From Cladorhizidae sp. MBARI D1340-BT2 (Eukaryota; Porifera; Demospongiae; Poecilosclerida; Cladorhizidae): a stretch of 64,000 nt of DNA. Under the pieces are notes generated by a model, which had not been told where the DNA came from, did not search any database, and was given only the letters and a program-made list of their open reading frames with translations. Shown here in pieces: positions 33,319 to 43,658 of the stretch. The position numbers and the translations under genes are program-made. Every line of letters starts with the position of its first letter. Within the stretch, counting starts at the first letter, position 1. Where the stretch lies: the NCBI GenBank assembly GCA_028752905.1, contig JAQNBH010000013.1, forward strand, positions 41,979,907 through 42,043,906. The letters run 5' to 3'.

Positions 33319-33754
33319 AAGGTCTGCAGTTGATGTAGCTGCAGGAGTAGACAGCCAGGCCATAGTCTTGCTTGCATCTGCCACAGAAACATCCCTCACC
33401 ATTTAAATCAGCTGTGGCATGGCACACAGCAGCATTAAACATGGACGCATTTTGCACCGAGTAGCATTGGATTGGGTGATATATACTTGCAGTCAAGACA
33501 TAAGATAATGGCAGCATGTGAACAAACATGTCCCAGCAATGCTCCTCTTCATCATAGCACATGCAGAGGCAAGGCTGGGGCCAGAGCAAGGCTGCAGTAT
33601 CTGTGCACTGAACTGCTTCACTAATGGCATCAGCACAAGAACATGAATTGTTAGAGTTGCATTCAGACCAAACTTGCCTTCCTCCCTCTACTTCTAGTGC
33701 AGCCTCTGCAGTAGCAAACAGAAGTAGCAATGAGGCTAGTGAATAGTAATGCAT
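33319..33754 (-). CDS. N-terminal exon of a secreted or membrane Cys-rich protein
   Basis: Starts MHYYSLASLLLLFATAEAA, a clear signal peptide (hydrophobic core about residues 5-17, likely cleavage after A-E-A or so), followed by about 125 residues with 20 or so Cys. The end, E-G-C-F-C-G-R-C-K-Q-D-Y-G-L-A-V-Y-S ... C-R-P-C, follows the G-x-x-C-G-x-C-x-x-G-Y-(G/S) pattern common in large extracellular proteins of sponges and cnidarians. The frame meets a stop 2 codons after a GT (CCTT|GTAAAG at 33,318-33,317), which suits a splice donor, so the protein probably continues in exons to the left. Those were not found. The function is unknown; a cell-surface or secreted role is inferred from the signal peptide. 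Confidence 0.55.
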
Positions 33755-33804
33755 TTACAATTCCTGAAAGAGCTTATGAATTTGGGATTTACTATATTGT
33801 CCTC

Positions 33805-34385
33805 CTATGAGGGTATAGGAGACAAAACTCTCTCTTGTAGTAAGTATAGTAGACAAAACACTCTCTTGTAGTGGGTATAGGAGATAAAACACTCTCTTGT
33901 AGTGGGTATAGGAGACAAAACAATCTCTTGTAGTGGGTATAGGAGACAAAACACTCTCTTGTAGTAAGTATAGTAGACAAAACACTCTCTTGTAGTGGGT
34001 ATAGGAGATAAAACACTCTCTTGTAGTGGGTATAGGAGACAAAACAATCTCTTGTAGTGGGTATAGGAGACAAAACACTCTCTTATAGTGGGTATAGGAG
34101 ACAAAACACTCTCTTGTAGCGAGTATAGGAGACAAAAACTCTCTTGTAGTGGATATAGGAGACAAAACACTCTCTTGTAGTGGATATAGGAGACAAAACA
34201 CTCTCTTGTAGTGGGTATAGGAGACAAAACACTCTCTTGTAGTGGGTATAGGAGACAAAACACTCTCTTGTAGTGGGTATAGGAGACAAAACACTCTCTT
34301 GTAGTGGGTATAGGAGACAAAACACTCTCTTGTAGTGGGTATAGGAGACAAAACACTCTCTTGTAGTGGGTATAGGAGATAAAAG
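33805..34385. repeat. 31-bp tandem array, about 18 copies
   Basis: The unit gtgggtataggagacaaaac + actctcttgta is very regular. As 31 is not a multiple of three, each minus frame cycles through the same 31-residue peptide and all three stay open. It lies directly upstream of the Cys-rich exon's start codon. Confidence 0.96.
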
Positions 34386-35220
34386 ACTCTCCGAACACCT
34401 CCAACTCAACTCAGAGCTAATGCTGGAAAAGATCAAAAATGATCCGACTACAAGAAGTGGTGCACACTCAACAACAACAACTAGAAAATGGAGCAGAACT
34501 AACCAGCAACCTGATGAGGTGCACAGCAAATACAAGAGGGCCACACTTGACAACAGATGGAAAGGGACGAGGAGAAAGAGCAAAGCTAACCCGTGTAGTC
34601 GTAGCAGAAATCCCCCCTTCTCCTTCCCCAGGGGCTACATGCCACTAGTGCCAGAAGAAGGCCAGTCCAGTGCCCATTGCTCCACATAAATGGTGGGCAA
34701 TATGTAAGCAGAAAGCTATCTAGACACAGCCTGTCTGGATACTGTGTCAGCCAGCCTGGAGTAGACATGGTTACCATGACTGAGCTAAGTGGAACCAAGG
34801 TTGCATTCAAGCTAGACACTGGAGCAGAGGTGACCATAACCTCATCCCAGACATATCAAGATATAGGCAAACTGAAGCTTAACATCGCAGGAAAGAACTT
34901 ACAAGCTGGACAGTTCCTGGATGTAGCAGGACAGTCCCTGAAACTAGCAGGACAGTCCCTGGATGTAGCAGGACAGTCCCTCGATAAAGCAGGACAGCTC
35001 TGGGGCAATCTTACCTACAAAATATAGACAGTCAATTAAACAACTACATATATGTAGTCTTTGCTGTGGAGGGACTGAAATGAAACTTCCATCAATCAAC
35101 AACCTCCACCAGATGTTGTAGATGTTGTAGATTGTGACAAGTGTGAGATAATGGAGAAATTCCCAACTGTGTTTGAAGGTGTAGGTATTCCTGGTCAAAG
35201 AGTCAAGCCAAACACAGAGC

Positions 35221-36075
35221 CCCAAGCATGTTCACAGCCAGACATGTGGCACTATACCTACATGACAGGGTTAAACAGAGGCCCAAGCATGTTCACAGCC
35301 AGACATATGGCACTACCCCTACATGACAGGGTTAAACAGAGCCCCAAGCATGTTCACAGCCAGACATGTGGCACTAACCCCTACATGACAGGGTTAAACA
35401 GAGCACCAAGCATGTTCACAGCCAGACATGTGGCACTACCCCTACATGACAGGGTTAAACAGAGCCCCAAGCATGTTCACAGCCAGACATGTGGCACTAC
35501 CCCTACATGACAGGGTTAAACAGAGCCCCAAGCATGTTCACAGCCAGACATGTGGCACTACCCCTACATGACAGGGTTAAACAGAGGCCCAAGCATGTTC
35601 ACAGCCAGACATGTGGCACAACCCCTACATGACAGGGTTAAACAGAGCCCCAAGCATGTTCACAGCCAGACATGTGGCACTACCCCTACATGACAGGGTT
35701 AAACAGAGCCCCAAGCATGTTCACAGCCAGACATGTGGCACTACCCCTACATGACAGGGTTAAACAGAGCCCCAAGCATGTTCACAGCCAGACATGTGGC
35801 ACTACCCCTACATGACAGGGTTAAACAGAGTCCCAAGCATGTTCACAGCCAGACATGTGGCACTACCCCTACATGACAGGGTTAAACAGAGCCCCAAGCA
35901 TGTTCACAGCCAGACATGTGGCACTACCCCTACATGACAGGGTTAAACAGAGCCCCAAGCATGTTCACAGCCAGACATGTGGCACTAACCCCTACATGAC
36001 AGGGTTAAACAGAGCCCCAAGCATGTTCACAGCCAGACATGAGGCACTACCCCTACATGACAGGGTTAAACAGGA
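35221..36075. repeat. 61-bp tandem array, about 14 copies, derived from gypsy RT sequence
   Basis: The unit gccccaagcatgttcacagc + cagacatgtggcactacccctacatgacagggttaaacaga encodes PSMFTARHVALPLHDRVKQ in one frame. In the last copy this runs straight into ELHRMETLGVISKVEKP, the normal continuation of gypsy RT. The array is therefore an amplified piece of the retrotransposon's own coding sequence. Confidence 0.9.
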
Positions 36076-36424
36076 ACTACACAGAATGGAAACACTAGGA
36101 GTAATATCCAAAGTGGAAAAACCAACTCCTTGCTGTGTGGGGGATGGTTGCGGTCCCAAAGAGATCTGGCCAAATTAGAATTTGTGTCGACTTGAAGCCC
36201 TGAACACCAGTGTTCTCAGGGAGGTGTGTCCAACTCCATAGATGCAGGCTAGTGGCTCCAAGAAATCTGCACAAGTAAAGACCCCAGAAGCTGCAGGTCA
36301 GTCACCATGGCATGCAGCATCAACGAGCAAGGTCATCAGTGTGGAGGCTGGGACTTCTCAAGACATAAACACCTGGTGAAGGTATGTGAGCATGTGCAGA
36401 GGAATTCACTCCCAGAAGTGGGCC

Positions 36425-36605
36425 ACTCATCACATTCAGGCTACCTGCCTATCCCTGGCAGAGGGTGGCATCAGACCTGTGTGATCTCACATTCAGGCTG
36501 CCTGACTATCCCTGGCCGAGGGTGGCATCAGACCTGTGTGCTCTCACATTCAGACTACCTGCCTATCCCTGGCAGAGGGTGGCATCAGATGTGTGTGCCC
36601 TCAGA
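36425..36605. repeat. 57-bp tandem array, 3 copies
   Basis: The unit ctcacattcaggctgcctga + ctatccctggccgagggtggcatcagacctgtgtgct is repeated just before the gypsy integrase core block. Confidence 0.85.
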
Positions 36606-37589
36606 GGTAAAAACTACATCCTTATTGTTGACTATTACTCATGATATCTAGAGGTCATCAAACTATCAAATACGATGTCATCCAGAATTATCCAATCATT
36701 CAAGACAGTGTTCTCAAGTCATGGGATTCCAGAAATGGTATCAGCAACAATCTCACCCAATACTCGTGCAATGAATTTGCAGAGATTGCAAAGTCTTATG
36801 ATTTCTGCCACGTCACTGCAGCTCCCATTCCCCCCAGAGTAATGGACAAGGGGAGAGAGGAGACAGTGAAAAAGCTATTGACAGGATCATCAGATCCATA
36901 CATGGCCTACTTATGTATAGTTCAACACCCTTCTCTTGGTGTGACCTCTCACCTGCGCAACTCTCAATGGGTAGAAAACGGAGAGCAAATATCCCTTAAC
37001 CGATTGCACGCCGTATTCCTAATACCCGCGGGCAAATTATTCATGAATTAACGAGGTATTTTACTTATTATTTTTATATCTTCCGTTCTGCAGGGACTCC
37101 ACCCATGACACTTGGGTCATATTCAGCCACATGATAGCTCTACTTCCTGTAAAAAAATCGAACCTTCCTTACCAACTGGGCAGAACTAACCAGCATTATA
37201 AAACCTTGTCATCTTCTTGGGGGTGAATATTTTCATATTTTCACACCATTATAATGCCAACACAAGATGGAGCATCTATTTCAAACCCTCTACCAGCTGC
37301 AAAGCCAGTGGGTTGTTTTCCCCATCAAAATGCTAACACATAATAATACAAAAAACAAATTATAAGAGAGTGAAAATGCTAACACATACTAGAATAAAAC
37401 CATAATATAAAACACAATTATGTAAGGGAGTGTCTTGGGTAGAGCTCCGGTCTTGCTGTCACGGGTAGAGTAGAACTTGCTCAGTCTTGGGTATAGCTTG
37501 CTTGGTCTCCGGCATGATATTTCACCATGTTTTTATTCTACACAAACATGAGATACCAGGATAAGAATAACACTTGAATACTGGAGAGA

Positions 37590-37690
37590 CGAGAGAAGTA
37601 GACGAAGGGACAGGGAACGAGAGAAGTAGACGAAGGGGCAGGGAACAAGAGAGAAGTAGACGAAGGAGCAGGGAACAAGAGAGAAGCACA
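37590..37690. repeat. Short 27-30-bp tandem array, about 4 copies
   Basis: Units of gagagaagtagacgaagggg + cagggaacaa lie inside the piggyBac element, downstream of the transposase truncation. Confidence 0.8.
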
Positions 37691-37879
37691 GAAAGGAGGA
37701 GGGGGTGCATAAACATTACTGATAGTCCACCAAGGTATGGTATTTACGAAAACAGTCACGGCCTGTTGATCCACCACACAAAGGAACCTTACAAAAACAA
37801 CACTGGGACCTTGCCTCATGCTGTAACCTTTACTAATGCAAACTACACAGAGCTTCTTTGCACAGCACTGTGGGCCCAT

Positions 37880-39249
37880 TTTATTGGTTTGTCCTTCATA
37901 TACTGTTTGAAGCCAAGCCTACCTTGAAAGGGAATCATAGCTTCATCAATACTAAGCTCTTGATGCAAGGTATATTCACTCTCAAACTTAGGAGTAATCA
38001 AATCTAATAACTTCCTTACCTTATAAAGCCGATCATAATTCAGGTTACCCTTTGTAACCAACAAACCATCAATAGAATTTACATGTACATAACGCATTAG
38101 CTCCAAAAACCGAGTCCTAGGCATTACTTTACGAACCAAAGATCCAGACAAATCTGAGTGATTAGTGGACCAATACAATTCTAAGTATGGAAGTGTGGAA
38201 ACACCCATTATTATCAACATTCCTACAAAAGCTTTCATTTCCTCTATATTAGTATCTACCCATGGCCTGGAGAGACTAGCCATCCTAGAAACGTAACTGT
38301 TCGTCTCTGCTACTAGGAGTTCCCACACTTCAAGAGTTAAAAAAAGGTAAAATGCATCTAAAAATGTACTTGATGCACCAAGCAATGAAGAAGTTGGACC
38401 AGCTGTTGCTGTATAGTCCAATTTCAAAGGAGTTGGCTCCTTTATTTCCCACTTACCTGTGACCTCAGTTAGCCTAGAACCAGTGCCAGATGCTTGGGCA
38501 TGACCAGTGCCAGATGCTCGGACAGAACCAGTGCCAGATGCTTGCACACGCCTATAACCTCTGGCCCGCCTACTACCAGTACCTTTTGGAGGACCACTAG
38601 CAACACTTACGACTCCACTACCACTTGAGCTGCTTCCCCCTTGGCCAGTACTCCCTCGCCCGCCTCTCCCTCGGCCAGTACTCCCTCGCCCGCCTCTCCC
38701 TCGCACAACTCCAGCACCAGTCGTGTTCCCACGCCCTGTAGAGACTTCAGGCAAGGCTTCCTCATCCTCCAATGTAACAAAAGGAGTCATAGATGCCTCA
38801 TCTCCACTCTCATCATCTGATGCTGTAGGAAAAGTAGTGGGGAGGGTGGGAAAAACAAGATATATATATATATCAAGTTTGTGGTCAACATTTGAAAATT
38901 CAAATTCAAATGAAAATCAACATCAACAACTCCAACCTACACTCTTAGCTATAACTTTTTCCCTATAACTATCCTGTCTGAATTTGGAATACCAACAGAA
39001 TAAGCTAGTATTTGGCAATAGTACACTCTCAGTTGACTATGGTAAACAAAGGCTATGAAGCGCTAAGGTTAGAAGAAACTTACAATCGAGAAGTCCATCC
39101 AAGCGCGCCTCTTCTCTTAGAGCAACTGGATCCAAAATGTTTCCTCGGTATGCATAGATGTCTTCACCTTCTTCCCCAAATGAATCTGACCCAGAATCGC
39201 CAGAATCGTTGGCTAAAAGTTGAGAAATAACGTCCTCACAGGAGAGCAT
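37880..39249 (-). pseudogene. piggyBac transposase, two exons, 3'-truncated
   Basis: Exon 1 is 39,249-39,084 (MLSCEDVISQLLANDSGDSG ..., ending GATT|GTAAGT). Exon 2 begins at 38,822 after ctacag and joins in frame as LLD-SSDDESGDEASMTPF. A Gly/Arg/Ser-rich segment follows (38,740-38,460), then the DDE_Tnp_1_7 region: AETNSYVSRMASLSRPW, EEMKAFVGMLIIMGVSTLPY, YWSTNHSDLSGSLVRKVMPR, and LSIDEAMIPFQGRLGFKQYM (first catalytic Asp in S-I-D-E-A-M). Shortly after KDKPIKWA the frame is lost and the C-terminal catalytic Asp residues and Cys-rich domain are not found. It is non-functional as read. Confidence 0.82.
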
Positions 39250-39484
39250 CTTTAAGCACTTAAAAAAAAAAAGCTCGACCAACAAAAATGGCGTTCAACG
39301 CAGGATTTTTGTTGCACGATGCATCAACCGGAAATAATCATTTTTATGACGTTCTCTAGTCTACTAGGCATGTGCAGAACCCAACCGGGGCTGTTAGCTC
39401 GTAACGGTTCATTTTATATATTTTTGTGTGGCGAAGGATGTAAGGTCTCGCGCCATATGGCGCTTACGGCGTTTAATCGGTTAA

Positions 39485-39850
39485 CCGCCAGAGCAACTGA
39501 TCCAGAACAATCTGTTCAAGATTAAACATAAGAGAGACTCTGATGGCCGACACCAGGTCAAGGACTACCACCGCTACCAGAGATTCCCAAGTATGGACTA
39601 GCACAGATGGCCAGACAAGAAGACAAGGACAAGTTGTCTCACATGCAGACACCCCTAGGGCATATCTACCTCGTCAACACCTCCAGGGGTCTAGTGAGTA
39701 GGAATTGCCGAAACATAAATGAGACCGGAGAAACCCACAGACTCCAGCAACAGGGAAGAAGCCAACCCAACACACCCTCACCAAATAACTACATCAAGAA
39801 CTGGTACCATCCACCCCCTGACAGACTTGCTGTCTTGGGGGAAAGGGAGG
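39485..39850 (+). pseudogene. Ty3/gypsy integrase C-terminus, continuation after the piggyBac insertion
   Basis: From 39,485: LTARATDPEQS, then in shifted frames HMQTPLGHIYLVNTSRGLVS + RNCRNINETGE, matching the T-P-R-S-Y-x-V-x-T-x-x-G-x-x-R-R-N-R end of gypsy integrases. A purine-rich tract gggggaaagggaggtg (39,837-39,852) followed by TGtggaaata could be the polypurine tract and start of the 3' LTR; the LTR end is not resolved because block B's shared sequence follows at 39,972. Confidence 0.65.
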
Positions 39851-39997
39851 TGTGGAAATACCCTTGCCACACACATGTGTTGATGACTAATTGGGTAAGA
39901 CTAAAGAGAGTCTATTATTATATGGAATGCGTTGTTTGATGTATATCTGGATGTGTGCTCATTGGAATCAGTTACTCAATACCACAAAGGGCAAGGG

Positions 39998-40178
39998 TCA
40001 ACATGCATAGGAGTTGTGTGGCACAGGGCAACATGCATAGGAGTTGTGTGGCACAGGGCAACATGCATAGGAGTTGTGTGGCACAGGGCAACATGCATAG
40101 GAGTTGTGTGGCACAGGGCAACATGCATAGGAGTTGTGTGGCACAGGGCAACATGCATAGGAGTTGTGTGGCACAGGG
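39998..40178. repeat. 30-bp tandem array, 6 copies (block B)
   Basis: Same unit as at 1,996-2,115, with six nearly identical copies. The remaining sequence to 40,525 matches 2,116-2,466 and codes for nothing recognisable. Confidence 0.95.
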
Positions 40179-40526
40179 CAGGGGCAACATGCTTGTGAGG
40201 GCTTACTTTACTACCATGGCCTCACCTTACCCACAGTAGATGAACTATTATTACCTCACACCTCACAAGTGTGAAAGAGGATCAAATCATCCTGTTGTCC
40301 ACGAGTGAAGTGAGTCCTGGCTGGGGACTTGAACAGAACAAATTGCATTGCCTTGCAGGACTTGTGTATCTATGGGGTCAGACTAAAACACAGACCACAT
40401 GGGCCAAGAGCTAGGGCCAGGGCTAGAGATGGGGCTAGTGTTAGGTTAGCTAGGCCTATTACTAGAGTAAGATTAAAACTTGGGCCTAGCCCTAACCTAC
40501 CTAACACACCAAGTGCCTATGGCTGG

Positions 40527-42650
40527 AAGACAGCTAGCCAGGACCAGGACAGACCTCGACTAGCCAAGGATAGAAACACAACTAGCCAGGACAAGGAGAG
40601 AAACTCAACTAGCCAGGACAAGGTTAGAACCTCAACTAGCCAGGACAAGGAGAGAACCTCAACTAGCCAGGACAAGGAGAGAACCTCAACTAGCCAGGAC
40701 AAGGAGAGAATCTCAACTAGCCAGGACAAGGAAAGAACGTCAACTAGCCAGGACAAGGAGAGAACCTCAACTAGCGAGGACAAGGAGAGAACCTCAACTA
40801 GCCAGGACAAGGAGAGAACCTCAACTAGCCAGGACAAGGAGAGAACCTCAACTAGCCAGGACAAGGAGAGAACCTCAACTAGCCAGGACAAGGAGACAAC
40901 CTCAACTAGCCAGGACAAGGAGAGAACCTCAACTAGCCAGGACAAGGAGAGAACCTCAACTAGCCAGTAAGGAGAGAACCGCAACTAGCCAGGACAAGGA
41001 GAGAACCTCAACTAGCCAGGACAAGGAGAGAACCTCAACTAGCAACTAGCCAGGACAAGGAGAGAACCTCAACTAGCCAGGACAAGGAGAGAACCTCAAC
41101 TAGCCAGGACAAGGAGAGAACCTCAACTAGCCAGGACAAGGAGAGAACCTCAACTAGCCAGGACAAGGAGAGAACCTCAACTAGCCAGGACAAGGAGTAT
41201 AACTTCAACTAGCCAGGACAAGGAGAGAACCTCAACTAGCCAGGAAAACGAGAGAACCTCAACTAGCCAGGACAAGGAGAGAACCTCAACTAGCCTGGAC
41301 AAGGAGAGAACCTCAACTAGTCAGGACAAGGAGAGAACCTCAATTAACCAGGACAAGGAGAGAACCTCAACTAGCCAGGACAAGGAGAGAACCTCAACTA
41401 GCCAGGACAAGGAGAGAACCTCAACTAGCCAGGACAAGGAGAGAACATCAACTAACCAGGACAAGGAGAGAACCTCAACTAGCCAGGACAAGGAGAGAAC
41501 CTCAACTAGCCAGGACAAGGACAGAACACCAATTAGCCAGGACAAGGAGAGAACCTCAACTAGCCAGGACAAGGACATAACCTCAACTAGCCAGGACAAG
41601 GAGAGAACCTCAACTAGCCAGGAAAAGGAGAGAACTTCAACTAGCCTGGACAAGGAGAGAACCTCAACTAGCCAGGACAAGGAGAGAACTTCAACTAGCC
41701 AGGACAAGGAGAGAACCTCAACTAGCCAGGAAAACGAGAGAACCTCAACTAGCCAGGACAAACCGAGAACCTCAACTTGCCTGGACAACGAGACAACCTC
41801 AACTAGCAAGGACAAGGAGAGAACCTCAACTAGCCAGGACAAGGAGAGAACCTCAACTAGCTAGGACAAGGACATAACCTTAACTAGCCAGGACAAGGAG
41901 AGAACCTCAACTGGCCAGGACAAACAGAGAACCTCAACTAGCCAGGACAAGGAGAGAACCTCAGCCAGGACAAGGAGAGAAACCTCAACTAGCCAGGACA
42001 AACATAGAACCTCAACTAGCCAGGACAAGGAGAGAACATCAACTAGCCAGGACAAGGAGAGAACCTCAACTAGCCAGGACAAGGACATAACCTCAACTAG
42101 CCAGGACAAGGAGAGAACCTCAACTAGCCAGGACAAGGAGAGAACCTCAACTAGCCAGGACAAGGAGAGAACCTCAACTAGGCAGGACAAGGAGAGAACC
42201 TCAACTAGGCAGGACAAGGAGAGAACCCCAACTAGCCAGGACAAGGAGAGAACCTCAACTAGCCAGGACAAGGAGAGAACCTCAACTAGCCAGGACAAGG
42301 AGAGAACCTCAACTAGCCAGGACAAGGAAATAACCTCAACTAACCAGGACAAGGAGAGAACCTCAACTAGCCAAGATAAGGAGAGAACCTCAACTAGCTA
42401 GGACAAGGAGAGAACCTCAACTAGCCAGGACAAGGAGAGAACCTCAACTAGCCAGGACAAGGAGAGAACCTCAACTAGCCAGGACAAGGAGAGAACCTCA
42501 ACTAGCCAGGACAAGGAGAGAACCTCAACTAGCCAGGACAAGGAGAGAACCTCAACTAGCCAGGACAAGGAGAGAACCTCAACTAGCCAGGGCAAGGAGA
42601 GAACCTCAACTAGCCAGGACAAGGAGAGAACCTCAACTAGGCCTGACTAA
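40527..42650. repeat. 27-bp tandem array, about 78 copies (block B)
   Basis: Same unit as 2,950-3,432 but about 2.1 kb long. Copies vary by point changes and a few short indels (for example near 40,968, 41,040 and 41,965) that shift frame. Long minus-strand frames with a 9-residue period are by-products of the 27-bp period. Confidence 0.97.
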
Positions 42651-42687
42651 CCAAGTCAAGGTTAGAACTTCAGCCTTATCTGCATGC

Positions 42688-42692
42688 CTCTA
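42688..42692. other. Empty target site of the 5-bp-TSD hAT element
   Basis: Reads gcatgc-CTCTA-tagacaa, the unoccupied counterpart of the CTCTA-flanked insertion at 3,483-6,735. Confidence 0.92.
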
Positions 42693-43658
42693 TAGACAAC
42701 CTAAATTACACTCAAGACCACAATGCCCTCACTCTAAACATTCCTCCCTCCAATCATATACTAACCCACATCCAAGTGCACACTGTAATGAACCCCACCT
42801 CTGCCAACACCCAGGAGGGGCGGTACCACCCTGCTGCATACCAATCCTATAGTAGCCAGGGTCAATTGGCGATGGAGAAGGCAAGGGTCAGAGTGCAAAC
42901 AAGTGATTAGACAAAGCCTACCCTTTACCAACTGGGATAGTGTCTGGAGACAGCAGCATTGGAAATCTAATATCCAACAAGGTAATTAAAGTTATGCACA
43001 AAAACCTAATTAGCCATCCTAACACTCCTGTGACTATTGGACTAGGAATGTGTATTACTTTGCACGGATGTTCAAGTGGCTTATTGCAATGAGTTAACAA
43101 TTGGTAAAGATTCTTGCCGAGAATCTGCCAGGTCAGGCATATTTAAGGAGGTGAGGATCAAGTCTCTAGCAGCTAATTAGTAGCTGTCAATTTTACCAAC
43201 TAGTAGCTGTAACTATACTAAGTTCTGCCATCAACTAGTACTTGATTTCGACTTGTAAACCATCAGCTCTTCCTCCCTAATCATGGTCATCACTCGTGTT
43301 TCTATATAATTATTATATGAACTGTCAAGTGATAATAATCACTAGTGGGTGCTAATTAGTGCACACTTGTCTCTGTCCACAGCCTTCAAGAAGCCAGTGG
43401 TTGCTGGGAGCATTTATATCCAAGCGGCCTCTACCTGTCAAAGATGAGGGCAGGAGACCTCCCTCCACCACATCCTGAGGGGGGGGGGGATCACAGGCTG
43501 CTAGGCCACACCCATAATCATATTTTAATTGGAAGTTTCCTTCTGGACAAAGGAAGTCTTCAACTCTTAACAAGTTCCATCATCAGTTGTGAGTGGAGGA
43601 CAATAAAAGCTTCATTGAATCATGCATTATAATTCATCAACTAATTGCCAACAGAAAA

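Larger units (their letters stand above)
34430..36995 (+). pseudogene. Ty3/gypsy remnant: gag knuckle, protease, RT N-terminus, integrase N-part
   Basis: In order: a decayed CCHC knuckle (near 34,640), retropepsin with FKLDTGAEVTITSSQTYQDI (about 34,805-34,865), the lead-in to reverse transcriptase (FTARHVALPLHDRVKQELHR, METLGVISKVEKPTP at about 36,020-36,130), VDLKPLN near 36,190, and integrase from GKNYILIVDYYS (36,607) through SHGIPEM, QYSCNEFAEIAKSYDFCHVT to VKKLLTGSSDPYMAYL. Most of RT/RNase H is missing and frameshifts are everywhere. Its integrase resumes at 39,485 after a piggyBac insertion. Confidence 0.8.
37000..39480 (-). mobile_element. piggyBac element inserted into the gypsy integrase
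   Basis: Bounded by TTAA at 36,996-36,999 and 39,481-39,484, the obligate piggyBac target duplication. Inward from each TTAA the ends read CCGATTGCACGCCGTA and, on the other strand, CCGATTAAACGCCGTA. Joining the flanks across one TTAA restores gypsy integrase order (…NIP|LT…). Confidence 0.88.

Noticed and set aside
33805..34385. CRISPR-like array
   Set aside because: Units are contiguous with no unique spacers, and the genome is eukaryotic; the same applies to all other arrays in the window.
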